Of a stretch of DNA of 64,000 nt, positions 34,665 to 45,449 are shown in pieces. Made by a program: the position numbers and the translations under genes. Positions within the stretch are counted from its first letter, which is position 1, and the number at the start of each line of letters is the position of its first letter. Under the pieces are notes generated by a model, which saw nothing but the letters and a program-made list of their open reading frames with translations, was not told the DNA's origin and searched no databases. The DNA comes from Tetragonia tetragonoides. Its lineage: Eukaryota; Streptophyta; Magnoliopsida; Caryophyllales; Aizoaceae. The stretch spans positions 3,267,501 to 3,331,500 of the forward strand of contig CM076147.1 in NCBI GenBank assembly GCA_038025085.1, written 5' to 3'.

Positions 34665-34945
34665 AATACTTGGAGTCATCCCCTACTTCTCCTGGAGCCA
34701 TCCCCCTCTCAAAGTGGAGCCACCCCTATTTCACCTAGAACCACACTCAAATTTATACTTGGCACCACCTCTACTTCACCTGGAGCCACCCACTACTTTA
34801 CCTGGAGTCATCACTTACTTCACTTGGAGTCACCCCTCAAAATTACTCAAAATTACATCAACTGGAGCCATCCCCCTACTTTACCTTGAGCCACCTCCTA
34901 CTTTACCTGCAGCCACTCCTCAAAATTACTTAGTCCACGGTGGAC
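34665..34945 (+). repeat. Minisatellite, ~20-30-bp unit
   Basis: Variants of CTACTTCACCTGGAGCCACC recur about ten times with variable spacing. It opens frames of Ser/Thr/Pro-rich peptide by chance. It is followed by TTAGTCCACGGTGGACTAA, a palindrome, at about 34930-34948. Confidence 0.8.
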
Positions 34946-35179
34946 TAAATCCACACAAAACATGCTGTGAATGATCATAAATGTCTAAATACTGGACATA
35001 GATCGAATATGGATGTGTATTGTGTTGAATGATGCGTTGTCATCCATTTATCACCCGTTTACCCAAAATTATATATTTTTTTTATTTTATTTCTAAAATT
35101 TTAAACAAGATATAGAAACTTAGTATTGTTTTTGGTTGCAAGGGGATGTCTAATTATTAGTTTCACTTTTTTCAAATAA
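34946..35179. other. Non-coding spacer
   Basis: AT-rich, nothing recognised. Confidence 0.35.
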
Positions 35180-36736
<1,557 letters not shown>

Positions 36737-36745
36737 ATCAATAGA

Positions 36746-36945
36746 AAATTAAGGAAGTGTGGTTGAGTGGTAGGAACTCATCCATCCTTAACCAAGGTCG
36801 AGGGTTCGAATCTCGTCTTGAGCATAGAGCAACTTTAAATTTCTTGGCCAGCTGTCCCACCATTTGAGGTGCCTACAAGCCAGCGCGGGGAAAATCACTG
36901 TGGTCGACGGTGGATACCCTTGGTAGTGAACCAAAAAAAAGAAAA
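36746..36945 (+). mobile_element. tRNA-derived SINE, full length
   Basis: RNA polymerase III boxes are visible: A box TGGTTGAGTGG (36760-36770) and B box GGTTCGAATCT (36803-36813), about 33 bp apart. The body reads AGCAACTTTAAATTTCTTGG and GTGCCTACAAGCCAGCGCGG, and the 3' end is A-rich. The target duplication ATCAATAGA lies at 36737-36745 and 36946-36954. SINEs make no protein and depend on LINE enzymes. Confidence 0.88.
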
Positions 36946-36954
36946 ATCAATAGA

Positions 36955-38096
36955 GTATTTTCCTATTTGGTTTTGGTTCCTGTTACTTACATTGTCTATG
37001 TTTTTCCATTTTCTACTATATATGGGTGTGTTTTTTTCCATTTGTTGATTAGTTTGTTTAGTTTAATCTAGTTCATCTTAATTTCGTGATATTCTTTTTC
37101 TCTCAATATTATTGTTAAGTTCAGTTCAACTTAGTTCAGCTTAGTAGCAAAAGCGCACACATAATATGCTTTCTTACTACCAAAGCGAAGGTGGAATGCC
37201 AGAACAAGACTTTATTAGCATATAATGTGAGTTATGTACAAATGTATGATTGTTCCTAAAATTTGAGTGCTTCGGTTATGGCTATGAAGTAATGATTCTT
37301 ATCACCACTGTGATGATCCTTCTATGACAGCATTTTTATTTTTATTTTTATTTTTTTTGGTTTAATTAACTACATGTTCATCCAAGTCTTCTGGATTCAA
37401 GTTGATCATGTACACATCGGATCGGCCCACGAAAGAGTAAAGTGCTCCCACTAAATAGTTTTTTCATTCACAAAATTCGAACATTCGATCTTGCTTAAGT
37501 GATGAGAGTGTCATGTTGGGATTTTTGACCCACACAACAAATCCCTCCGATTAGGACCCAAACACTCTAATACTAATCGCGGAATAAACAATAAAATACA
37601 GAAAACAACATATAATAATCAACACCAGATATAACGTGAAAAATCCCAATCGGGTAAAAACCATAGTCCAAACCGACACCATTAAATGACTTAAGTAAAC
37701 TTTCCTGTTTTTTCTTTTTATCTTTTCTTTAATATTTTCACAAATTGGGATAGTACCCGACATGCCGAACCACTCATACCAACCACTTATTGGTTCTCTA
37801 TGACAGCATTGCTTATGTATTTGCATGTCGATCCCCATTTTGGCAATAATTACCACTTGTGCATTCCTATCATGAGCAGGATGGGCTTTTTTAATTTAGA
37901 CCAGGAAAAATAGGTCAATGAATTTTCAACTTTAAAACTATTGAGTACATAACATTGATGAGTGATGACTAACTACTCAAACTACACTTCGTAATGGCAA
38001 AGACACTCGTAAAATTAAAGAACTCTAATCTAGCTTTTTATTGTTGATTAGTATGAAAATATAATAATTTAATGAGCCATTTCACTTTGGTTCATT
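36955..38096. other. Non-coding; scattered MITE-like words
   Basis: TTCAGTTCAACTTAGTTCAG near 37118 and AACGTGAAAAATCCCAATCG near 37635 point to old repeats without clear ends. The 101-codon frame at 37551-37856 lies in this repeat-like sequence and has no recognised domain. Confidence 0.35.
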
Positions 38097-38390
38097 ACAC
38101 TCTCTCTCTGTTTATTATTCTTCTTTCCATTTGACTTTTCGCAATCTTCAAAATTACACTTTAACCCTGAATAATTATAATTCTATAACTTTAAAAAATA
38201 ATTTTTTGAAAATATTATTGAAATTAATGTAAATCTAATAAATGTTTTTTATTTTATTTTATTTTATTTTTACTTTAATTCTTTATATTTTTGTTAAATT
38301 AATGGTCAAAATTTGTAAATTTTTTATCACAAAAGGTCAAATGGAAAAAAAGAATTTGTGAAGGATTGGAATATAATACAAAGTCAAATA
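38097..38390. mobile_element. Stowaway/mariner-like MITE (probable)
   Basis: TTCTTTCCATTTGACTTTTC on the left pairs with the reverse complement of AAAAGGTCAAATGGAAAAAA on the right. The borders and a TA duplication are not certain. Confidence 0.45.
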
Positions 38391-38433
38391 AATAGTGAAT
38401 TTTGCGCTCCATTAGAAACGTACATATTTCTTA

Positions 38434-38754
38434 TGCGTTCTTTTCCACTTATTTCCACTGATTTTTACTGGTTGGGTAAGGTCTTGCCACTGATTGAGTA
38501 AGGTCCTGCCACTGATTTTCACTGATTCAGTAAGGTCCTTCAACTGATTCTCACTTATTTAATAAGGTCCTGACACTGATTCTGTGAGTATGAATGTTGA
38601 TTCTGTCACTGATTTCCACTGATTGAGTAAGGTCCTGCCATTGATTCTCATTGATTCAATAAGGTCTATCCACTGATTACCACTCATTGGGTAAGGTCTT
38701 GCCACTTATTTACACTGATGGGATAAGGTCCAATAAGTGTAAAAGAACACACCC
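38434..38754. mobile_element. PIF/Harbinger-like MITE with ACTGATT repeats
   Basis: Termini TGCGTTCTTTTCC and the inverted GGGTGTGTTCTTTT are flanked by TTA at 38431-38433 and 38755-38757. The interior is made of variants of GGTCCTGCCACTGATT with CACTGATTTTCACTG. The same family occurs at 44643 and 55392. Confidence 0.8.
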
Positions 38755-38757
38755 TTA

Positions 38758-39045
38758 GGCCTCGTTTACTTGGTTGCAATCAAATGTAATGCAATGCAAT
38801 CATTTTGTAGAGTAAAAGTGGGATGAAAAGTGAAGGAGTGGGAGGAGAAAAATGGGGTTGATTGCATCATTCAATGTAATCATAATTGCTCAACTTTTCC
38901 CATGTAATGTTTGATTACTTTGAATTATGTAATCAACCTCACTTTTCTCATCTCCTTCCCCCCCTCCTTCATTTTCCCCACCTCACATCTACCCTATAAA
39001 ATAATTGTATTGCAAGCATTTGATTGAAAGCAAGTAAACACCACC
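38758..39045. mobile_element. PIF/Harbinger-like MITE, second family
   Basis: Termini GGCCTCGTTTACTTGG and the inverted GGTGGTGTTTACTTGC are flanked by TTA at 38755-38757 and 39046-39048. The interior carries TTGATTGCATCATTCAATG-like inverted words. It abuts the previous MITE and shares its TTA. Confidence 0.82.
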
Positions 39046-39048
39046 TTA

Positions 39049-40020
39049 GTGTGAGTACGACAAACAAAATAGATTGATACGAAGTTGTATAGTTGGTTTA
39101 ATGGTTGGTATAATAACCTTGAGCTAAGAGGTTTGATTTTTGATAATCTTTTATTGTTTATTGAAAATATCAAAATGGATTTATCTCATATATATGTACT
39201 AATACGCATGAATTTTTACCCCAAGTGCAAAGAAAACACAAATAGTAGACCTGATTCCTTTAGAAAAACAAATACGGAGTATGAAATTGACCATTAAAAT
39301 GATTGTACAAGTATTAATAATCAAGGGATCCAATTCTTATTTCGGACAGTAATATACTTGATATGTACTCATCCATGTTCACCCCCTAGTGCGTGTACAT
39401 GCACGTCTTCACATCTTATGTTGGCGACGGAATACTTACGCTAGGAGTAGGTAGCGTAACGAAAAATTAAAAACATCATAACTAATTAATTAAGATTAGA
39501 CAAAAATATGCAAAGTATTAAAGCGAGAAAATGACCAACGCCCTAACTCGTTGTGTATTACTGTATTTGTGTACCATCAATCCTTCAGCAAAGGGAACAG
39601 CGAAGCAGGGAGGTGACATGACAATGCTATGTATGTCAATTGGCAAGATTCAAGGACTCCCCTGATTTCGTCAAATATTTGAAAGTGATTGTAACTTATA
39701 GTCCACTACTTGTTATCTAATTGACTACCAAATAGAGGGGGGAAATATATTTTATGATCCATTTTCTCGTGTCAATTTGAATTGTGTCGATTTACATCGT
39801 TAGTTACACAGTTTCACTTTTGGATCATGACTTGGTTTGTGAGTGTTATACTATTATGTATCTAATTAGTTTGGGTGTTTTGTTTAGAGCTGACAAGATG
39901 ATTGGGTAAGTATATGCTCATTTTATTAGGTATGTAATCTAATTTGGGATTTGTGTCAATTTTGTTAGTTATAACTTATACCTTTGGGTCATGGGGTCAT
40001 GGCTTGGTTGTTTTGTGGTG
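39049..40020. other. Non-coding, nothing recognised
   Basis: No coding frame or repeat terminus that could be supported. Confidence 0.3.
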
Positions 40021-40230
40021 TGTGTTTTTTTTACTTACTTAATAATAATTCCAGTTCAGTTTGGTGGACTTTAGTTTAATGCAACTTAATTCAGTTAAGT
40101 TCAGTTCAACGATGTGATGTGATCTACTTTTACTCTCACAGATTATTACTATTCATTTTAGTTCAATGGAGTTCAATTCAATCCGTTCCAATATAGTTGA
40201 GTTCAGTTCAATGACAAGAACATAACCGTA
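40021..40230. mobile_element. Relic of the TTCAGTTCA-rich MITE family
   Basis: Words such as AAGTTCAGTTCAAC and GAGTTCAGTTCAATG recur. Termini are too decayed to place. Confidence 0.4.
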
Positions 40231-40599
40231 CTCTATAGATAACCAATTTGGGCGTATTGATTAGAACTGATTCAAAATGATTTTAGTAAATATACTCATC
40301 ACTGGATGTAACTTCGATCGAGTCTCTAATAATAATCACATTAATTAATTAATCATATAGTAGTAAATGATTATATTTTTATTTTATTTTATTTTATTTT
40401 ATTTTTAAAGTTCTACTATTAAGCCTGCCGACGCCGTGCAGTTTCGGTTAAGGTACAACGAACAAGTCGACATTATATCGCTGAATCGCTGATGATGATA
40501 TGTAACGTTGGTCTTTCAACTGACACGTAAATCGTAATGCGGAAAATGGGGCTTTATAAGCGCGACGACAAAGACGACAATCGACAACCAAAGGGACTG
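40231..40599. other. Non-coding spacer
   Basis: Contains a (TTTTA)n run near 40378-40410. A TTTATAAG motif lies near 40551. Confidence 0.3.
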
Positions 40600-40624
40600 G
40601 TGTCTGGACTAATCGCTAGGGAGC

Positions 40625-40690
40625 GTTACATGGGCCCAAGCCCAACCCAAGAACCCAACCCGGCCCAGCCCATAAACGTGTTGTAGTAGG
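40625..40690 (+). promoter_or_regulatory. Cluster of TGGGCC/GGCCCA (site II-like) motifs
   Basis: TGGGCCC, AAGCCCAACCC, CCCGGCCCAGCCCAT and GTTGGGCCCC occur within 80 bp. Such motifs are common in plant promoters of growth genes. No gene start was identified nearby, so this may be a promoter remnant or part of an unannotated repeat. Confidence 0.3.
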
Positions 40691-41185
40691 AGGAGTTGGG
40701 CCCCATTAGCTGTCATTGTGTTCAAACGTCTTAGATTCTGTTTTATTTTTGCTCATCTTGTGTGTTCTCTGTGTACAGTGACAGTAACTCAGTGTCAGGT
40801 GTGGGGGACCCCACAGTACGAAAGTTGGGCGGCAAGTGTTTGTGCTTTGCTGCTGCTAAGGATGCTGGGTCCCACTCCCCACTTTAGCCAAGCCAAGGCT
40901 CACAAATACAATGCCACCTATACAAAAATTAAAAAGTCCCAATGATATTGGGGTAGTAGGCCTTAAACTTTTAAGGACATGGGTGGATGATTTATTGATC
41001 AACATCGTACTACAATAATTCTGTGAATTTACTGCCTCAATGGCAAAAAAAAATACTCACGAGATGAGAGTACAGTAGTTCGAACCTATGTAAGTACGTA
41101 ACGATGGAAAGACAAAGCTTGTTTGCCACGTTTTTATTTGACTTTAACGATAAAAGTTTTGTTATGTACTCGCATGGTAATAAAT
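40691..41185. other. Possible transcribed or gene-derived segment, unassigned
   Basis: Moderately GC-rich for this window. A 75-codon frame starting with GTG at 40718 has a hydrophobic N-terminal part but no ATG and no known family. Not supported as a gene. Confidence 0.2.
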
Positions 41186-41188
41186 TAA

Positions 41189-41867
41189 GGGTGTGTTTTG
41201 TTTCGTTTACTCAATTTTTAGAGCAGTTTAGTTTAGTGGAGTATAGCTATTAACTTTTTCTCACATATATTATTAGGGATGGTAATGGGGCAAGTAAATG
41301 TTGGTTCTGGTAGTTAGGGCGGGGATGGGGAAGTGTCAGACAAGGATAGGACAAGCTGGAATAATTTTGGAAAAACAAAACCTCTATGGGAATAGAGCGG
41401 GGATGATTTGTATTGTTCTCCCATTGAATACCCGTCTGGGCACCGCCCCGCCTTATACTGGCCACCTAAATTAAGAAACAATGTAAAATTTTAAATATAA
41501 AATGCATTAACCGAGAAATATAGTAAGAAAAGAAATAAAACTCTCGTCTCTCGTCTCTCGTCCGTTTGGGTTTGGGGCATGTATGCGGTAGATTCAAGAT
41601 GAATACCAGGTAGATTTGGGACGGGTGAAAGGTGAATATGGATACCTGTAGGATAATTGGGTTGATGTGGTTCCCATCTCATACCCATTGGGGCAAGGAT
41701 GGTTATAGAAGTCTTCCCACGGGGTGGGAATGGGGCGGATGGCGGATAATCCGTAGACAAGTGGGTATGAAAATATTATATCTACTCACGGCCCACCCCA
41801 TTGTCATCCTTATATATTATTATTCAGTTTAGATTAGCGGAGTTGAGTTTAATGAAAAAGAATACAC
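41189..41867. mobile_element. PIF/Harbinger-like MITE relic with a nested element
   Basis: TAA (41186-41188) precedes GGGTGTGTTTTG; the far side ends near AAAAAGAATACAC. TTTAGTTTAGTGGAG and GATTAGCGGAGTTGAG belong to the same interior. A different element occupies 41276-41810. Confidence 0.5.
41276..41810. mobile_element. Nested TIR element of the GGGATGGTAATGGGG type
   Basis: Left terminus GGGATGGTAATGGGG and right terminus CCCCATTGTCATCCT are inverted repeats. Further inverted words (GGGGATGGGG, GGCGGGGCGG-like) lie inside. AT-rich flanks make the target duplication ambiguous. Confidence 0.6.
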
Positions 41868-42020
41868 TTTTTCAACTCAATCAAAATAAACTTAACTGAA
41901 GATTAATAAATAAGAGAAAAAATAGACCACGGAAGTAAAATTAATCAATTAGTCCCCGAAATCACTGAATCTCTGTATATGTTGTGGAGTGCTCACTAGC
42001 ACCCCAAAAAACAGAAAATG
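41868..42020. other. Non-coding spacer
   Basis: Nothing recognised. Confidence 0.3.
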
Positions 42021-42024
42021 TGAC

Positions 42025-42315
42025 CAACATGGGTGGTGGTCTAGTGATTCCAAACTTACTTCCAAGTGGTTTTGTAAGGTAAGGTTATGGGTTCAAATCC
42101 CCATTCCCCCCATGCCTTGTGTCTGCTGGCTTCTAGGAATTATACTAGCCCCTTGTTGGTGCTACGTTGACCGGGTCAGTGCTTGCGCTGATTGTTCAGC
42201 TATCTGATATGTTCGCTATTGAACACGAGAGTCCAAACATGATGTAACGGGGGTGCCTCGATCGCCATTCACTTGCACTCTCTTTTTTGACAAGCAAAAA
42301 AAAAAAAAAAAAAAA
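42025..42315 (+). mobile_element. tRNA-derived SINE, second family
   Basis: A box-like GGTGGTCTAGTGATTC near 42032 and B box GGGTTCAAATCCC near 42088, a body of about 200 bp, then a run of about 20 A at 42297-42315. AAAATGTGA on the left and AGAATGTGG on the right are a possible decayed target duplication. Confidence 0.7.
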
Positions 42316-42452
42316 GAATGTGGATTGCTCAGCTCAAGGTTGCAAACTTGGGGCACGCCTTTGACTTGTACACTTCCAAACAAATATGTTATATCAGAGC
42401 CTTTGAAACTTATCTTGTATAAATATAATAAATAAATAATAATAATAATAAA

Positions 42453-42620
42453 AAGAATGTTTTGTACTCATCATTAACTAAGGTTGAGGATTTGAATCTC
42501 TCTTTGGACATGGAGCAGCTTTAAATTCCTTAACCATTTGTCTCACCCTTTGAGGCACCTACAAACCAGCGCGAGAAAATAGTCACTATAGTCGAGAGTG
42601 AATACGGATACCCTTATATA
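42453..42620 (+). mobile_element. 5'-truncated SINE of the 36746 family
   Basis: AGCAGCTTTAAATTCCTTAA and GGCACCTACAAACCAGCGCG match the body at 36830-36900. The A box is lost and the B box is decayed (GGATTTGAATC). Confidence 0.7.
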
Positions 42621-43123
42621 GATATAATATAATAAATAATAAAAAAATTTATATGAGAATTTTTCAAAGGCGCAGATCGTGTTTCCACTGCGATAACAAC
42701 GCAAATTCAGGCTTCATTTCTTTAACTCATCCTATTCTTTTTTTTTTTTCATTGTATGTGCTTAATTCATTGTATGTGATTAATTAAAATTAGCGCAATT
42801 TGGTGAAAACCACCTGAAAAGTCACACGTTTTGTTCAGTACCCCCCTGAAAAGTTGCTATTTGTTCAGTACCACCTTTAATGTTACAAACGCCGTGTGAG
42901 TCACACCTTAAGTGAAATTCCGACCAAATCCAAAATTTTTCTGACCATTTTACCCTCACGTGTCTAACACGTGACTTTTAAGTAATTTAAAAAATAAAAT
43001 AAATAAAAAATAAAAATAAAAATAACCTAAAACTAATTAATTTCACTCTCTTCCTAAACCCAACCCCATCATCCCATCCTCTCTCTTCCTAAACCCAACC
43101 CCTCGATCTCCATCTCCCTCCGT

Positions 43124-43124
<1 letters not shown>

Positions 43125-43182
<58 letters not shown>

Positions 43183-43309
43183 CTCGTCATTAATGGCGAC
43201 AACGAAGCCATGGCCGCGATGAAGTTTCTGTGCTCTCTCTCTCTCTCTCTCTCTCTCAAGCTCGTCATTAATGGCGACAACGAAGCCATGGCCGCGATGA
43301 AGTTTTTGT

Positions 43310-43368
<59 letters not shown>

Positions 43369-43370
43369 CT
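43125..43370 (+). repeat. (CT)n tracts separating copies of a ~60-bp gene-like unit
   Basis: AAGCTCGTCATTAATGGCGA followed by CAACGAAGCCATGGCCGCGA occurs twice exactly between CT runs, and a third, altered copy lies near 43408-43455. Each would read Met-Ala-Thr then an Ala/Met-rich peptide, but the CT runs break any sensible frame. Confidence 0.85.
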
Positions 43371-43897
43371 CGTACCCATCTCCATCTCTCTCTCAAGCTC
43401 TGAAGATCGTCATTAATGGCGACAAGAACTCAGCGAAGCCATGGCCGCGATGAAGTTAAAGGTTGTCGACCACCATTTTTGTCCGGCGACCACATATCGA
43501 GCTCTCAAGCCACCGATTTGTGGTTTCCGGCCATGAACCATGGCCGGCGACATTTCTGATTAATCTCGAGCGAGCTTCAATGGCCATGCATGAGCTTTAG
43601 AAGCTCCGATCTGCCGATTCCAAGCTAAGCTTCTCCTTCTTTCTTTTTAATTTTTTCCCTTTTTGTCTTAATTTTCGGTTTTGTTTTAGAATTTCTCGTT
43701 TGATGTCGATCGGAGAATTTGAGAATTTCCCTTTTTGTCTTAATTCCAAGCTAAGCTAAGTTAAAGATGTCGATCTCGATTTTGAGAATTTCGAGCTCCT
43801 AAGGAATCAAAATTTGAGCTTGATTTTGAAGGTTTTGAGATGTAACAATTGATACCAACATATGCTTCTTCTACGTTTTTATGAGGAGATTTAATGG

Positions 43898-43991
43898 ACT
43901 GTTGTTGTTGTTGTTGTTGTTGTTGTTCAACGGGGAGTTTTTCAACAATGGTGGAGCTCATCGTGTTTGTTACAGTTATGGTTGCCGGAGT

Positions 43992-44069
<78 letters not shown>

Positions 44070-44270
44070 GTTCTGTTTGTGTTATGGTTGTTATGGTTGT
44101 TGTTGTTCTGTTTCGCCACGAAAACAGGGGAAGAGAGAGAGAGAGAGAGCTGTTCTGTTTGCCGGAGTGTTATGGTTGCCGGAGTTATGGTTACAGTTAT
44201 GGTTGTTGTTGTTCTGTTTCGCCACGAAAACAGGGGAAGAGAGCGAGAGAGCTGAGCGAGAGAGAGAACA
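43898..44270 (+). repeat. (TTG)n, (GA)n and a tandem duplication inside the MULE
   Basis: (TTG)n at 43901-43927 and (GA)n at 43993-44067, then two copies of a segment with TCTGTTTCGCCACGAAAACA (near 44107 and 44212). The GA run is complementary to the CT runs at 43125-43370. Confidence 0.85.
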
Positions 44271-44642
44271 GATTTTAATTCAATTTCGTTAGTTTGCTTT
44301 TAGTTTAGTTAGTTTAATTAATTTAGTTAGTTTAATTACTTTAATTAATTATTTCCTAAAATTAATTACAAGTCACTTAAAAGTCACGTGAGGGTAAAAT
44401 GGTCAGAAAATTTTTGGATTTGGTCGAAATTTCACTTAAGGTGTGACTCACACGGCGTTTGTAACATTAAAGGTGGTACTGAACAAATAGCAACTTTTTA
44501 GGGGGTACTGAACAAAACGTGTAACTTTTCAGGTGGTTTTCACCAAATTGCGCTTAAAATTAGGACGAAACCTCACCATGGCTTAAAGTACTACTAGTAG
44601 ACTTGAATCCTGGACACTTGGACAGTTTTGTAGATATGTTAA

Positions 44643-44756
44643 GGGTGTATTTTTTTGCATTTATTGTGAAAATTAGTGATTAGACCTTACCTAATCAGTA
44701 ATAATTATCAACAGAATCTCACCTAATTAGTGAGAATCGGTGAAAAAAATACACCC
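44643..44756. mobile_element. Small PIF/Harbinger-like MITE, 114 bp
   Basis: Termini GGGTGTATTTTTTT and the inverted copy AAAAAAATACACCC are flanked by TAA at 44640-44642 and 44757-44759. The interior has the ACTGATT/CCTTACCTAATCAG words of the 38434 family. Confidence 0.82.
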
Positions 44757-45344
44757 TAACTTTGAACGGTTGTAAATAAGAGTATATAGCATACAAAAAA
44801 GGTAACGGAAGGACTAAGTATTTGTGGTGGAATGTAGAAGGGTCGATCTAAAAAGGAGTAATAATGTTCTGTGTCGAAAATCATTACCTTTGAAGTAGAC
44901 TTAAGCACCAGCAGAGTAATTTTACTAGGTGTATGGAACTGAGTTATGTCCCTCTCTATGAATGGATGATCAACCTAGATGATATCATGTGAAAATAGTT
45001 ATGATAATATTGTAGCATATAATAGAAACCATAAAGTTCTCAACCCATAGAGAGGGTAAAATAACTCTTACGTTTTCTCCCCACCCTACCCATACAAGTT
45101 TGTGGTCATATATAAAATCAGAATTAGTACACCTCGTTTGTTACTAGTCTAATTATTTTCATTTTATGATATTCAGATTTCAATGTAAAAGTATCTTTGT
45201 TTAAGGTATGTTTTTGTCATTCTACTGAATTTGTTGATATATTTTGTTGGATGATGATTTTTTTCGGTTGATTCGATCTTATAGTTTTTGTTGAACTGCA
45301 TTGAGGAGATTCTGGTAAACGATACTTTATTGATGTTTTTTTCC
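44757..45344. other. Non-coding, nothing recognised
   Basis: No coding frame or terminal repeat supported. Confidence 0.3.

Positions 45345-45449
<105 letters not shown>

Larger units (their letters stand above)
42793..44553. mobile_element. Non-autonomous Mutator-like element, 1761 bp
   Basis: Both ends start GCGCAATTTGGTG when read inward. The terminal inverted repeats are about 190-200 bp and nearly identical, differing mainly by an 11-bp insertion in the left arm near 42963. An exact 9-bp target duplication, TTAAAATTA, lies at 42784-42792 and 44554-44562, which is diagnostic of the Mutator superfamily. There is no transposase. The interior holds GC-richer, gene-like sequence with CT and GA microsatellites, so it is a candidate Pack-MULE. 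The source gene is not recognised. Confidence 0.93.

Noticed and set aside
36746..36820. tRNA gene
   Set aside because: A and B boxes are present but there is no cloverleaf or anticodon arm; the SINE body, A-rich tail and target duplication explain it.
37551..37856. 101-codon minus-strand gene with a hydrophobic C-terminus
   Set aside because: It lies in repeat-like sequence and the hydrophobic part follows from AT-rich composition; no family recognised.
40718..40945. Small secreted protein
   Set aside because: The frame starts with GTG, not ATG, in a plant sequence, and has no conserved Cys pattern.
43089..44292. Genes reading Leu-Ser or Arg-Glu repeats
   Set aside because: They are translations of (CT)n and (GA)n tracts inside the Mutator-like element.
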